DNA of 64,000 bases. It comes from Sphingorhabdus lutea (GTDB lineage Bacteria > Pseudomonadota > Alphaproteobacteria > Sphingomonadales > Sphingomonadaceae). This document shows positions 1-8,212 of the stretch, in pieces; the stretch's first letter is position 1; every line of letters begins with the position of its first letter. The notes beneath the pieces were generated by a model. That model had not been told where the DNA came from. It saw only the letters and a program-made list of their open reading frames with translations, and made no database searches. Location: NCBI RefSeq assembly GCF_001889025.1, contig NZ_CP018154.1, positions 1,912,501-1,976,500 on the forward strand. Direction: 5' to 3'. A program made the position numbers and the translations under genes.

Positions 1-1
1 G

Positions 2-1420
2 ACTGATGCATTTCAGGAAGCCGACACCGTTGGCATTACCCGCCATTGTTCAAAGCATAATTATCTGGTCAAAGATCCAAGCGAGCTTGCCGCGACAGTG
101 GCAGAGGCATTTCATCTGGCCACAAAAGGTCGCCCTGGCCCTGTTGTTATCGACATTCCCAAAAATGTTCAGGTGGCAACCGCAGAATATAGCCGTAAAA
201 TGGTGACCGAGCGCCACCGCCATGCCGTACCAAAGGAAGCGGACTTTGCCGAAATAACAAAGGCTGTTGAATTATTGGCCAATGCAAAATCACCCATTTT
301 CTATACTGGTGGAGGCGTTATAAATAGTGGGCCAGAGGCCAGCCAAGCATTGCGCGATTTGGCCGCACTTTCTGGCGCACCTGTAACATCCACCCTAATG
401 GGGCTTGGTGCATTTCCGGCAAGCGACCCCAATTGGCTTGGCATGTTGGGCATGCATGGCACATATGAAGCCAATTTGGCGATGAACCAATGCGATGTCA
501 TGTTCTGCTTTGGGGCGCGATTTGACGACCGGATAACGGGCCGCTTGGACGCATTTTCACCCAATAGCATTAAAGTGCATATTGACATTGACCGCAGCTC
601 CATCAACAAAACCATCCATGTTGAACATGGAATAGTGGCCGATGTCGGCACGGCGTTAAAGCAAATGTGCGATATATGGAAATCACGCAAGATTAAGCCG
701 CAAGATTTAACCGAATGGCAAGCCCGGATTAAGGGATGGCGCGCTGTGAAAAGCCTGAATTATCCGAAAAATGACACAGCCATCATGCCGCAATATGCCA
801 TTGAGCGATTATATGAGGGCACGAAAAAGCATAAACCCATTATCACCACCGAAGTGGGACAGCACCAAATGTGGGCGGCGCAATATTTCCATTTTGATGA
901 CCCCAATCAATGGCTCACCAGTGGCGGGCTTGGCACAATGGGATATGGTATGCCCGCGGCCATTGGTGCACAGGTTGCCCATCCCGATGCATTGGTCATC
1001 GACATTGCGGGAGAAGCCAGCATCCAAATGAATATTCAAGAAATGGGCACGGCCAGCCAATATCGTCTGCCGATTAAAATATTCATTCTCAACAATGAAT
1101 GGATGGGCATGGTCCGCCAATGGCAGCAATTAACCTATGAAAGCCGCTATTCAAATAGCTATTCCGACAGCCTGCCTGACTTTGTCGCATTGGCAGAGGC
1201 ATATGGGTGGAAGGGTATAAGATGTGACGATCCCGCAAAATTGGACGATGCCATTGCCGAAATGGTCGCCTATGACGGTCCGGTCATGTTTGATTGCCGC
1301 GTGGTAAAAGACGCCAATTGTTTCCCCATGATACCATCGGGCGCGGCACACACCGAAATGATTTTGATGAATGACACCGTGTCCGGCACAATGGACGATG
1401 AAGCAAAAGCGCTGGTTTAA
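2..1420 (+). CDS. ilvB: Acetolactate synthase large subunit, 5' truncated by window edge
   Basis: ThDP-dependent acetohydroxyacid synthase catalytic subunit, first common step of Ile/Val/Leu synthesis. The frame is open from base 2, so the true start lies to the left and roughly the first 115-130 residues (including the ThDP catalytic Glu region) are missing. Visible are the TDAFQE segment, the [15 protein letters not shown] stretch closing the Pyr domain, the central FAD/nucleotide-binding domain ([10 protein letters not shown]), and the C-terminal PP domain with the ThDP/Mg site ([11 protein letters not shown] followed by [12 protein letters not shown]). The first in-frame ATG (base 98) is internal, not a start. 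ilvN follows 14 bases downstream. Family assignment is secure; which AHAS isozyme is not determinable here. Confidence 0.97.
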   Translation, partial: TDAFQEADTVGITRHCSKHNYLVKDPSELAATVAEAFHLATKGRPGPVVIDIPKNVQVATAEYSRKMVTERHRHAVPKEADFAEITKAVELLANAKSPIFYTGGGVINSGPEASQALRDLAALSGAPVTSTLMGLGAFPASDPNWLGMLGMHGTYEANLAMNQCDVMFCFGARFDDRITGRLDAFSPNSIKVHIDIDRSSINKTIHVEHGIVADVGTALKQMCDIWKSRKIKPQDLTEWQARIKGWRAVKSLNYPKNDTAIMPQYAIERLYEGTKKHKPIITTEVGQHQMWAAQYFHFDDPNQWLTSGGLGTMGYGMPAAIGAQVAHPDALVIDIAGEASIQMNIQEMGTASQYRLPIKIFILNNEWMGMVRQWQQLTYESRYSNSYSDSLPDFVALAEAYGWKGIRCDDPAKLDDAIAEMVAYDGPVMFDCRVVKDANCFPMIPSGAAHTEMILMNDTVSGTMDDEAKALV

Positions 1421-1434
1421 GAAAGATTAAAATA

Positions 1435-1950
1435 ATGCATATTCAACAATATGATGCACAGCGCCACGTCCTGACCCTGGTCGTGGATAATGAAGCAGGA
1501 ACATTGGCGCGTATTGCGGGCATGTTTACCGCACGCGGATATAATATTGACAGCTTAACCGTCGCAGATATCAGCGAAGATCACGCGACCAGCCGTATTA
1601 CAATTGTCACCAATGGTCCGCCCAATGTAATTGACCAAATTATTGCGCAATGTGAGCGGCTTGTCCCCGTGCATAAAGTAACCGATTTATCGGAGGCCGG
1701 CCCACATGTGGAGCGGGAACTTGCGCTGGTAAAGGTTTCAGGAAAGGGTGACAATCGAATTGAGGCTTTGCGCCTTGCCGATGTGTACCGCGCCCGCGTT
1801 ATTGATGCGACCACCAGCAGCTTTATTTTTGAGTTGACCGGTGCGCCCGATAAAATAGACAGTTTTATCGCCATGATGCGTGAAGTTGGATTGGTAGAGG
1901 TGGCGCGAACCGGCGTTGCGGGATTAATGCGCGGCAAGGAAGCAAGTTAA
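1435..1950 (+). CDS. ilvN: Acetolactate synthase small (regulatory) subunit
   Basis: Regulatory subunit of acetohydroxyacid synthase, which binds valine and activates IlvB. At 171 residues it has the usual long-form length: an N-terminal ACT domain (HVLTLVVDNEAGTLARIAGMF, with the glycine-rich turn that binds the effector, then RGYNIDSL) and a C-terminal ALS-type domain (RIEALRLADVYRARVID). It starts 14 bases after ilvB, with only a weak AAAGA ribosome site, suggesting coupled translation. Its TAA stop shares its last base with the ATG of the next gene (1950). It might equally be named ilvH; the symbol depends on convention. Confidence 0.96.
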   Translation: MHIQQYDAQRHVLTLVVDNEAGTLARIAGMFTARGYNIDSLTVADISEDHATSRITIVTNGPPNVIDQIIAQCERLVPVHKVTDLSEAGPHVERELALVKVSGKGDNRIEALRLADVYRARVIDATTSSFIFELTGAPDKIDSFIAMMREVGLVEVARTGVAGLMRGKEAS

Positions 1951-2378
1951 TGGCCATTTCTCCCCTATTTTTAGCATTTGCGCTTTTTGCCTCTGCTGAT
2001 GTCAGTCATTCTGACCAAGAGATTATCGGCAAAAATGACCCCATTTTGGCGCATTGCATTGAGACATCGCGTGAAACCAGCGCCGATTATAGCCAATGCT
2101 ATGGCGCGGCAATTAAACGCGCCGATGACAGGTTAAACATTGTTTATAAAAATTTGATGCAAAATGTCGGCGGCAAAGAAAGCGAAGCGGGCAAAGATTT
2201 GTTGAAGGAACAACGCCTGTGGATATCATTTAAGCAAGAGGCATGCGGTCTTTATTGGGGCAGTGAATTTGGCTCTATGCACCGCAGCATCATTGGCCCA
2301 TCCTGCATATTAAACATTGTATCCTCACGGGTTGAACAATTGGAAGATATGAATAGTAATTTTGAAACTGAATATTAA
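1950..2378 (+). CDS. Secreted LprI-family (DUF1311) protein inside the ilv operon
   Basis: A 142-residue protein with a short N-terminal hydrophobic signal-like segment (residues 1-18) and then an LprI-N/DUF1311-type domain: Cys at the start of the domain, an ADDRLNIVYKNLM helix, KEQRLWISFKQEAC, and a late Cys. Members of this family include lysozyme-inhibitor-like periplasmic proteins, but many are uncharacterised and no inhibitor activity can be inferred from this sequence. The start ATG overlaps the ilvN stop by one base, and ilvC begins 37 bases after its stop, so it is embedded in the branched-chain operon. Four cysteines in the mature part suggest disulfides. It has no evident metabolic role in the pathway. 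Confidence 0.8.
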   Translation: MAISPLFLAFALFASADVSHSDQEIIGKNDPILAHCIETSRETSADYSQCYGAAIKRADDRLNIVYKNLMQNVGGKESEAGKDLLKEQRLWISFKQEACGLYWGSEFGSMHRSIIGPSCILNIVSSRVEQLEDMNSNFETEY

Positions 2379-2400
2379 ATATATAAAATAAACTACTTAA

Positions 2401-3450
<1,050 letters not shown>

Positions 3451-3454
3451 TCCC

Positions 3455-4081
3455 CTACCCGTCCAATAAAGACGATAAATCGACCCTGGCGTGGGATAGG
3501 ATTTCAACATTTCTATCCTCTCCGCTAGGGTCTTTTTGCATCAAAATTTCATCACGTTCACGCAATAAATTGGCGATGATATTTTGTGAAAGCCGTAACA
3601 TGGCGGTCAGCCAGATGTTCACCAAAGGATCACCATTTAAACCGCGCAGGTCAAATAATGCCATTTTTGAGATAATATTTTCTGCGGGATAGAGGCTTTC
3701 ATCTGTCACCCATCTATTCGTGGTGAACCATTTTATGGGAAGTCCATTATAATCCATTGATAAAGCAGCAATATGCACCACTTCGGCGCGCTTTCCCGTT
3801 ATTTCAGGTGCAGCGATCAAGGGGTTAAAATCACTATCCATTGATTTTTTATCAATGAAGAAATGGAAATGACCATGCTCCTCGCCATCTCTGTCTTCTG
3901 GTGGATGGCAATGATAGAAAAACCGGCTGCCGGCGACGCCATTGACCACATCAATTTCGGGATAATGATTCCAAATTAAAACATCGTCCGGCACGATTCG
4001 GTGCATCAATGGCATAGCACTTTCATGCATGGCAACGCTGCTATCCATCAAAAATTCTGCTGCCTTTTGCTGCTCCATCAT
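3455..4081 (-). CDS. His-rich DUF6969-like protein, third gene of the Cys-rich peptide operon
   Basis: A predicted soluble protein of 208 residues with no signal peptide. From memory it resembles the family annotated DUF6969 (function unknown); the segment FTTNRWVTDE and the C-terminal WLTAMLRLSQ...NLLRERDEIL are the parts I recognise. A dense histidine cluster (H57, H59, H69, H71, H73 and H103 from this start) looks like a metal site. The open frame continues upstream into the CAANP repeat in another frame, which is an artefact. I chose the ATG at 4081; ATG at 4114 is possible but lies inside a 7-bp hairpin and lacks a ribosome site. It is the last gene after the YHS and Cys-rich genes, 68 bases behind the latter. 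A role as enzyme or chaperone acting on the Cys-rich peptide is inference. Confidence 0.7.
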   Translation of the reverse strand: MMEQQKAAEFLMDSSVAMHESAMPLMHRIVPDDVLIWNHYPEIDVVNGVAGSRFFYHCHPPEDRDGEEHGHFHFFIDKKSMDSDFNPLIAAPEITGKRAEVVHIAALSMDYNGLPIKWFTTNRWVTDESLYPAENIISKMALFDLRGLNGDPLVNIWLTAMLRLSQNIIANLLRERDEILMQKDPSGEDRNVEILSHARVDLSSLLDG

Positions 4082-4103
4082 ATTCTTAATCCCGCCATTA
4101 TTA

Positions 4104-4124
4104 CCTCCCCCCATTTTGGGGAGG
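4104..4124 (-). other. Perfect 7-bp GC-rich hairpin between the Cys-rich gene and its partner
   Basis: CCTCCCC (4104-4110) pairs exactly with GGGGAGG (4118-4124) across a 7-base loop. No T-run follows on the minus strand, so it is not a standard terminator. It lies between the stop of the Cys-rich gene (4149) and the start of the DUF6969-like gene, and could protect the upstream mRNA or reduce expression of the downstream gene. It may also be a dispersed palindromic repeat; no second copy is seen in this window. Confidence 0.5.
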
Positions 4125-4148
4125 GAGGCAATTTGATGTTCCAATTGC

Positions 4149-4445
4149 TTATGCGCGTGGGCTGCATTTCGCAGCGCATGGATTTGCTGCACAGGGATTA
4201 GCCGCGCATGGGTTGGCTGCACAGGGATTAGCCGCGCAGGGATTGGCCGCGCATTTATGCTTTTTTGCCATTTTGGCCTTTTTAACTTTTTTTGCCTTTT
4301 TGGGGGCACATGGACGCGCCGAACAATATGAAGATGAACGGCTCGGCCCACATGGCGCGGTTGCGCCAGCAACGCCGCCAATACTGGCCATGGCCAAACC
4401 ACCGGTAATTGATAATAATTTTGCTAATTTCATTGCATTTGACAT
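4149..4445 (-). CDS. Secreted Cys-rich peptide with tandem CAANP repeats
   Basis: A 98-residue precursor-like protein. Residues 1-28 form a signal peptide (basic start, hydrophobic LLSITGGLAMASIGG, small residues before cleavage). The mature part has Cys at 32, 41 and 46, a strongly basic stretch (49-64, mostly Lys/Ala), and then Cys at 65, 70, 75, 80, 85, 90 and 94, the first six spaced exactly five residues apart by AANP. The start at 4445 is set by AGGAG seven bases upstream; the longer frame to 4484 has no ribosome site. It follows the YHS gene by 48 bases. Ten cysteines, a basic linker and export suggest a periplasmic metal-binding or modified peptide, analogous to bufferin-type or HvfA-type metallophores, but no MNIO (DUF692) enzyme is encoded nearby. 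Function unproven. Confidence 0.8.
   Translation of the reverse strand: MSNAMKLAKLLSITGGLAMASIGGVAGATAPCGPSRSSSYCSARPCAPKKAKKVKKAKMAKKHKCAANPCAANPCAANPCAANPCAANPCAAKCSPRA
4176..4253 (-). repeat. Five imperfect 15-bp tandem repeats encoding CAANP units
   Basis: The codons for residues 65-90 of the Cys-rich protein form tandem 15-base units that differ at a few third positions and at one or two wobble changes. Because 15 is a multiple of three, unit gain or loss keeps the frame, so copy number could vary between strains. The same regularity keeps other frames open and creates the false long ORFs on both strands here. Confidence 0.8.
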
Positions 4446-4493
4446 ATATTTACTCCTTCTTACTTCCCGCCCGAAATTGGGCAAAACTTTCCC

Positions 4494-4979
4494 TTATGCG
4501 CCGAAAGCGGCATCATCTGGAATTTCTTTCCATTCAGCATTTGCTTTTTCAATGAAGCCGGAAATATCCTTCAGCCACATATTTTGAACTTGCTTATTGA
4601 AATTTAAATATAATTTGCCGTCGACAATTTTATATACGGTCGGATCACCGGGTGCGATTGAACCACGGGCCATTGCCCATGCGCAATGGCCGCCATATTG
4701 CGGCAGAAATTGCGCGGGGTCGGCGGAAAAGGCATCGGCATTTTTCTGGCTGGAAAAATGATAGGCGACGCCTTCATGCTTTACCATGATGGTCGCATTG
4801 CCCTTTACCGGAACGCCATCGCCCATGAAATAACTAACCACATCATATCCGCCAACGCCGATATTTTCGCCTTCAACGCCGACATAAACGGGCTTGGCCT
4901 CTGCATGGGTTAAAAATGCTATGGGCGATGCAGATACAGCCACTGCCGCCAATAATAATGAAAATTGTTTCTTAAACAT
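4494..4979 (-). CDS. Secreted YHS-domain protein, first gene of the Cys-rich peptide operon
   Basis: A 161-residue protein with a signal peptide (residues 1-29, ending AEA) and one YHS domain: GGYDVVSYF, then YHFSSQKNADAF and FLPQYGGHCAWAMARG, then YLNFNKQVQ near the end. YHS domains occur in metal-related proteins such as copper P-type ATPases and some periplasmic proteins; this one keeps a single Cys (C99) in the conserved GGHCAW motif. The start is set by AAGGA six bases before the ATG at 4979. It sits first in the unit with the CAANP-repeat peptide and the His-rich protein, under the sigma-F-like promoter at 5069-5094. A periplasmic metal-linked role is inferred from family and context. 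Confidence 0.85.
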   Translation of the reverse strand: MFKKQFSLLLAAVAVSASPIAFLTHAEAKPVYVGVEGENIGVGGYDVVSYFMGDGVPVKGNATIMVKHEGVAYHFSSQKNADAFSADPAQFLPQYGGHCAWAMARGSIAPGDPTVYKIVDGKLYLNFNKQVQNMWLKDISGFIEKANAEWKEIPDDAAFGA

Positions 4980-5068
4980 AAAAAATCCTTTGAAAAGCTT
5001 GCCGGATAACATCGCCCTGTTGGTAACAGGTGTAGGGGGAACGCAATGTCACCCAGCATGCAATGTAA

Positions 5069-5094
5069 TTCAGGCAAAGCCCTTCAAAGGTTAC
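5069..5094 (-). promoter_or_regulatory. Candidate ECF sigma-F-type promoter for the YHS/Cys-rich operon
   Basis: On the minus strand GTAACC (5094-5089) is followed by exactly 16 bases and TGAA (5072-5069). The Caulobacter sigma-F consensus that I recall is GTAACC-N16-CGAA, so this is one mismatch away with the correct spacing. That sigma factor governs heavy-metal stress genes, including small Cys-containing exported proteins. The -10 element is about 90 bases upstream of the YHS start codon, leaving a leader with a small hairpin (CCTGTT-GGT-AACAGG, 5016-5030). Confidence 0.55.
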
Positions 5095-5157
5095 TTATTA
5101 AAAAATATATTTAGTATTTCTTACCTATATTGCTGTATTATATATTTAATTTTTATC

Positions 5158-6129
5158 TTATCCGCGATAAATACCATCGAGACGGTTTTTGGCCTCGGCA
5201 TATTCTTTGGCAAGGCGGGCCACCATTTCGGCCACTGGACCGCGGGATTTAACCGCGCCAATACCCTGCCCGCTGCCCCAGATGTCCTTCCATGCCTTGG
5301 CATCGCTATTCCCGCCAGAGCCGAAATTCATCGCGCTGGGGTCGCTTTCGGGCAAATTATTGGGGTCCATGCCCGCATTTTCAATTGAAGGACGCAAATA
5401 ATTGCCATGAATACCAGTAAACAGGTTGGAATAAACAATGTCATCGGCCGAACAATCAACAATGGATTGTTTATATTCCTCAACCGCACGTGCTTCATCA
5501 GTGGAAATAAAGACACTGCCCATATAGGCAAGGTCTGCGCCCATTGCCTGTGCACCCAAAATGGACGCGCCCGTGCCAATTGAACCGGACAGCGCAACTG
5601 GACCATCAAACCATTCGCGAATCTCCTGAACCAAGGCAAAGGGAGATGTAACGCCGGCATGGCCGCCCGCGCCCGCCGCCACAGGGATAAGGCCATCTGC
5701 GCCTTTCTCAATCGCCTTATGTGAAAAACGATCGTTAATCACATCATGCAAGGCAATACCGCCCCAGCTATGAACCGCGTCATTCACTTCTTTAATCGCG
5801 CCCAATGACGTAATGGTAATGGGCACTTTCCATTTGGCACAGGTCGCCAAATCTTCCTGAAGGCGGTTATTGGTTTTATGCACAATTTGATTTACCGCAA
5901 ATGGCGCTGCCGGATTGTCCGGATTATCACGATTATGTGCGGCCAATTCCTCGGTAATTTGGTGCAGCCATTCGTCAAGCTGTGCCTGTGGCCGGGCATT
6001 TAATGCCGGAAATGCACCAATAATTCCTGCCTTACATTGGGCGATTACCAATTCTGGTCCTGAAATAATGAACAAAGGCGACCCAATTACGGGCAAACGC
6101 AAATTATCAAATAATGGTGGCAATGACAT
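5158..6129 (-). CDS. NAD(P)H-dependent flavin oxidoreductase / nitronate monooxygenase-like
   Basis: A 323-residue TIM-barrel FMN enzyme of the nitronate monooxygenase/2-nitropropane dioxygenase family. Visible are the N-terminal LPVIGSPLFIIS, the flavin-site GAGGHAG with the family His, GPVALSGSIGTG and AMGADLAYMGSVF for phosphate binding, and the C-terminal SGQGIGAVKSRGPVAE. Such enzymes oxidise nitronates such as propionate-3-nitronate, or act as enoyl reductases; the substrate is not decided by sequence. The ATG at 6129 has GGAG eight bases upstream; the in-frame TTG one codon earlier is less likely. It lies 72 bases downstream of leuA on the same strand with no terminator between, so cotranscription is possible. 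Confidence 0.9.
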   Translation of the reverse strand: MSLPPLFDNLRLPVIGSPLFIISGPELVIAQCKAGIIGAFPALNARPQAQLDEWLHQITEELAAHNRDNPDNPAAPFAVNQIVHKTNNRLQEDLATCAKWKVPITITSLGAIKEVNDAVHSWGGIALHDVINDRFSHKAIEKGADGLIPVAAGAGGHAGVTSPFALVQEIREWFDGPVALSGSIGTGASILGAQAMGADLAYMGSVFISTDEARAVEEYKQSIVDCSADDIVYSNLFTGIHGNYLRPSIENAGMDPNNLPESDPSAMNFGSGGNSDAKAWKDIWGSGQGIGAVKSRGPVAEMVARLAKEYAEAKNRLDGIYRG

Positions 6130-6201
6130 CAAATATTCTCCGGTTTAATTCCTTGATTAAATCCATGTAATGCGGCTTTATGCCCTATGTCAAATGCCCA
6201 A

Positions 6202-7875
6202 TCATATATTATTCATCGCGCTTAAAATTGCCCTTACGGAAGCGGTCGCCACATCGCGGCTATTGCCCACTCCAAAAAGGATAGGACCATTGCCAACACG
6301 GCATTCAACATAGGCCGCAGCCCGCGCATCCGTGCCATGGCCAATGGCATGTTCGCTATAATCGATTATATCAATCACGCCGCCCACGCTTTGTTCCAAT
6401 GCGTTGGCCAAAGAAGAAATTAAACCATTGCCCCGCCCGCTTATTGATTGTTCTTCACCATCAATGCGGACCATACCAACAAAAAATCGCTCCGTCCTTT
6501 GTTGTGGATTAAGGCTTTCATTAAAATCCACCAACTCAAAACGCACATCATCATCGGGGATAAGGTGATAGCGAGACTGAAACGCCTCCCATATATCTTG
6601 AGAGCTTAACTCCCTGCCCGTTTCATCGGACAAAATCTGGACCGTTTTGGAGAAATTAGCCTGCATTTTTTTGGGTAATTTATATCCATAATCTTTTTCA
6701 AGGACCCATGCGACACCGCCCTTGCCGCTTTGTGAATTAACGCGAATGACCGCTTCATAATCACGGCCAAGGTCCGCCGGATCAATGGGCAAATATGGCA
6801 CTTGCCACAAATTATCATTGCGTTTTTCCTGTGCCTCAAAACCCTTTTTAATCGCGTCTTGATGGCTACCGGAAAATGCGGTGAACACCAAATCACCCGC
6901 ATATGGATGGCGCGGATGAACAGGCAAATCATTACAATAAGTCACCGTTTCAATCACTTCATCAATATTGGAAAAATCCAAATTTGGGTGCACGCCCTGC
7001 GTATATAAATTAAGCGCCAATGTCACCAAATCAACATTGCCCGTGCGTTCGCCATTGCCAAATAAACAACCCTCTATCCGGTCCGCCCCCGCCATCAGGC
7101 CAAGTTCCGCCGCCGCAATGCCGCTGCCCCTGTCATTATGGGGGTGCAGCGAGATAATAACCTTTTCCCGCGCAGAAATATTGCGGCACATCCATTCAAT
7201 TTGGTCAGCATAAATATTGGGGGTCGATGCCTCCACCGTGGCGGGAAGGTTTAGGATAAGCGGTTTTTCGGTTGTGGGCTGTAATATTTCCATCACCGCT
7301 TCACATACTTCCAAACTGAAATCCAATTCGGCGGTAGAAAATGTTTCGGGCGAATATTCAAAATGCCAATCGGTTTCGGGATATTTGGCCGCCTGTTCCT
7401 TTAAAATCTCAGCGCCTTGCTGTGCAATGCCAATCACCCCTGGCTTATCCAATTTAAACACAATGTCGCGCCATGCCGGTGATACGGCATTATATAAATG
7501 CACAATTGCCCTTTTCGCGCCGGCCATGCTTTCAAAAGTGCGCTCAATCAAATCACGGCGTGATTGGGTTAACCCTTGAATAATAACATCGTCCGGGACC
7601 TTTTTTTGATCAACCAATGACCGCACATAATCAAAATCGGTCAGGCTGGCAGATGGAAAACCAACCTCAATCTCTTTGACACCAATTTTCACCAGCAAAT
7701 CAAAGAAACGCGCCTTCTTCTCGCTATTCATAGGGTCAATCAATGCCTGATTACCATCGCGCAAATCGGTGGATAGCCAACGCGGTGCTTTTTCTATCAA
7801 GCGGTCGGGCCATTGGCGGTCTGGCAAATTAATTTTAGGAAATGGACGATATTTTTGTGAAGGATCGGTAATCAT
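6202..7875 (-). CDS. leuA: 2-isopropylmalate synthase (type 2, long form)
   Basis: Condenses acetyl-CoA with 2-ketoisovalerate, the committed step of leucine synthesis. The protein has 557 residues. The catalytic barrel begins [14 protein letters not shown] (R39, D40 metal and substrate contacts), with the divalent-metal ligands in SLHPHNDRG and the GNGERTGN motif; the C-terminal LeuA dimer/allosteric domain ([14 protein letters not shown] onward, ending with the AAAYVE region) senses leucine. Start ATG 7875 is preferred over a TTG five codons upstream. It is preceded by the leuL leader peptide and attenuator (7927-8025), so control is likely by both feedback inhibition and leucyl-tRNA-dependent attenuation. 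kup lies upstream but is separated by about 190 bases beyond leuL. Confidence 0.96.
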   Translation of the reverse strand: MITDPSQKYRPFPKINLPDRQWPDRLIEKAPRWLSTDLRDGNQALIDPMNSEKKARFFDLLVKIGVKEIEVGFPSASLTDFDYVRSLVDQKKVPDDVIIQGLTQSRRDLIERTFESMAGAKRAIVHLYNAVSPAWRDIVFKLDKPGVIGIAQQGAEILKEQAAKYPETDWHFEYSPETFSTAELDFSLEVCEAVMEILQPTTEKPLILNLPATVEASTPNIYADQIEWMCRNISAREKVIISLHPHNDRGSGIAAAELGLMAGADRIEGCLFGNGERTGNVDLVTLALNLYTQGVHPNLDFSNIDEVIETVTYCNDLPVHPRHPYAGDLVFTAFSGSHQDAIKKGFEAQEKRNDNLWQVPYLPIDPADLGRDYEAVIRVNSQSGKGGVAWVLEKDYGYKLPKKMQANFSKTVQILSDETGRELSSQDIWEAFQSRYHLIPDDDVRFELVDFNESLNPQQRTERFFVGMVRIDGEEQSISGRGNGLISSLANALEQSVGGVIDIIDYSEHAIGHGTDARAAAYVECRVGNGPILFGVGNSRDVATASVRAILSAMNNI

Positions 7876-7926
7876 GAAAATGCCTATCAAATTTGTATAT
7901 TGTAAAAAAGCGTTATGACCTTTTTT

Positions 7927-7981
7927 ATAAAACCCCTAGGCGATAGCTGGTCATGAAAATAGCTAACCTTTCGCCTAAGGG
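7927..7981 (-). terminator. leuA leader terminator hairpin (attenuator)
   Basis: On the minus strand the 11-base arm CCCTTAGGCGA (7981-7971) pairs with TCGCCTAGGGG (7943-7933), with one wobble, and an inner TAGCT/AGCTA helix (7965-7961 with 7948-7944). TTTTAT follows directly. The 5' arm overlaps the stop codon of leuL. A competing hairpin (7989-7963) uses the same 5' arm, as expected for an attenuator. The T-tract is short, so termination strength is uncertain. Confidence 0.7.
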
Positions 7982-7989
7982 CGGGTTAG
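7963..7989 (-). promoter_or_regulatory. Candidate antiterminator hairpin in the leuA leader
   Basis: CTAACC (7989-7984) pairs with GGTTAG (7968-7963), and inside it CGCC (7983-7980) pairs with GGCG (7975-7972), leaving a CTTA loop and an AAA bulge. This structure consumes the 5' arm of the terminator and is mutually exclusive with it. Its first strand contains the last Leu codon (CTA) of leuL, so a ribosome stalled at the earlier Leu codons would leave it free to form and spare leuA from termination. Confidence 0.55.
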
Positions 7990-8025
7990 TCGCAGGCATA
8001 ATGATAAAAGCGTCTTCTTTGTCAT
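7975..8025 (-). CDS. leuL: leuA leader peptide
   Basis: A 16-codon reading frame with the peptide MTKKTLLSLCLRLTRP. Five of sixteen codons are Leu (CTT, TTA, TTA, CTG, CTA), clustered in codons 6-13, and the stop codon lies in the 5' arm of the terminator hairpin. An AGAGAA ribosome-site-like sequence precedes the ATG. The position (100 bases before leuA), Leu richness and overlap with alternative RNA hairpins are the classical layout of amino-acid attenuation. The rest of the leader upstream, 8026-8212 to the end of kup, is AT-rich and I see no clear promoter or other gene in it. Confidence 0.75.
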   Translation of the reverse strand: MTKKTLLSLCLRLTRP

Positions 8026-8212
8026 AATATTCTCTATGCTGATATTTGCTATTATCGTCCAGCATTATTTTAACATTTTTATACCAGCATAGTGCAAATT
8101 ATATTATTTAATTTCCAATATGCCCCATAATATAGGCGAAAACATCATCCCATTAAAAATTAAAATCATAAATACACATATAATTTTTGTGGAATATATT
8201 TATTATTATAAT

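Noticed and set aside
6-206. Short ORF at the left edge
   Set aside because: Out-of-frame shadow of ilvB.
4082-4402. N-terminal extension of the DUF6969-like frame through the Cys-rich gene
   Set aside because: It reads the repeat in the wrong frame (RLIPVQPTHARLIP-like) and overlaps a better-supported gene.
4213-4587. Plus-strand ORF of 124 residues with hydrophobic and AAQGLAAQGL segments
   Set aside because: It is the antisense of the CAANP repeat and of the YHS gene; the repeat's 15-base period keeps several frames open. No ribosome site.
7925-7999. Second small ORF over the leuA attenuator (24 codons)
   Set aside because: Leu codons are fewer and scattered and there is no ribosome site at the right distance; kept only as a note beside leuL.
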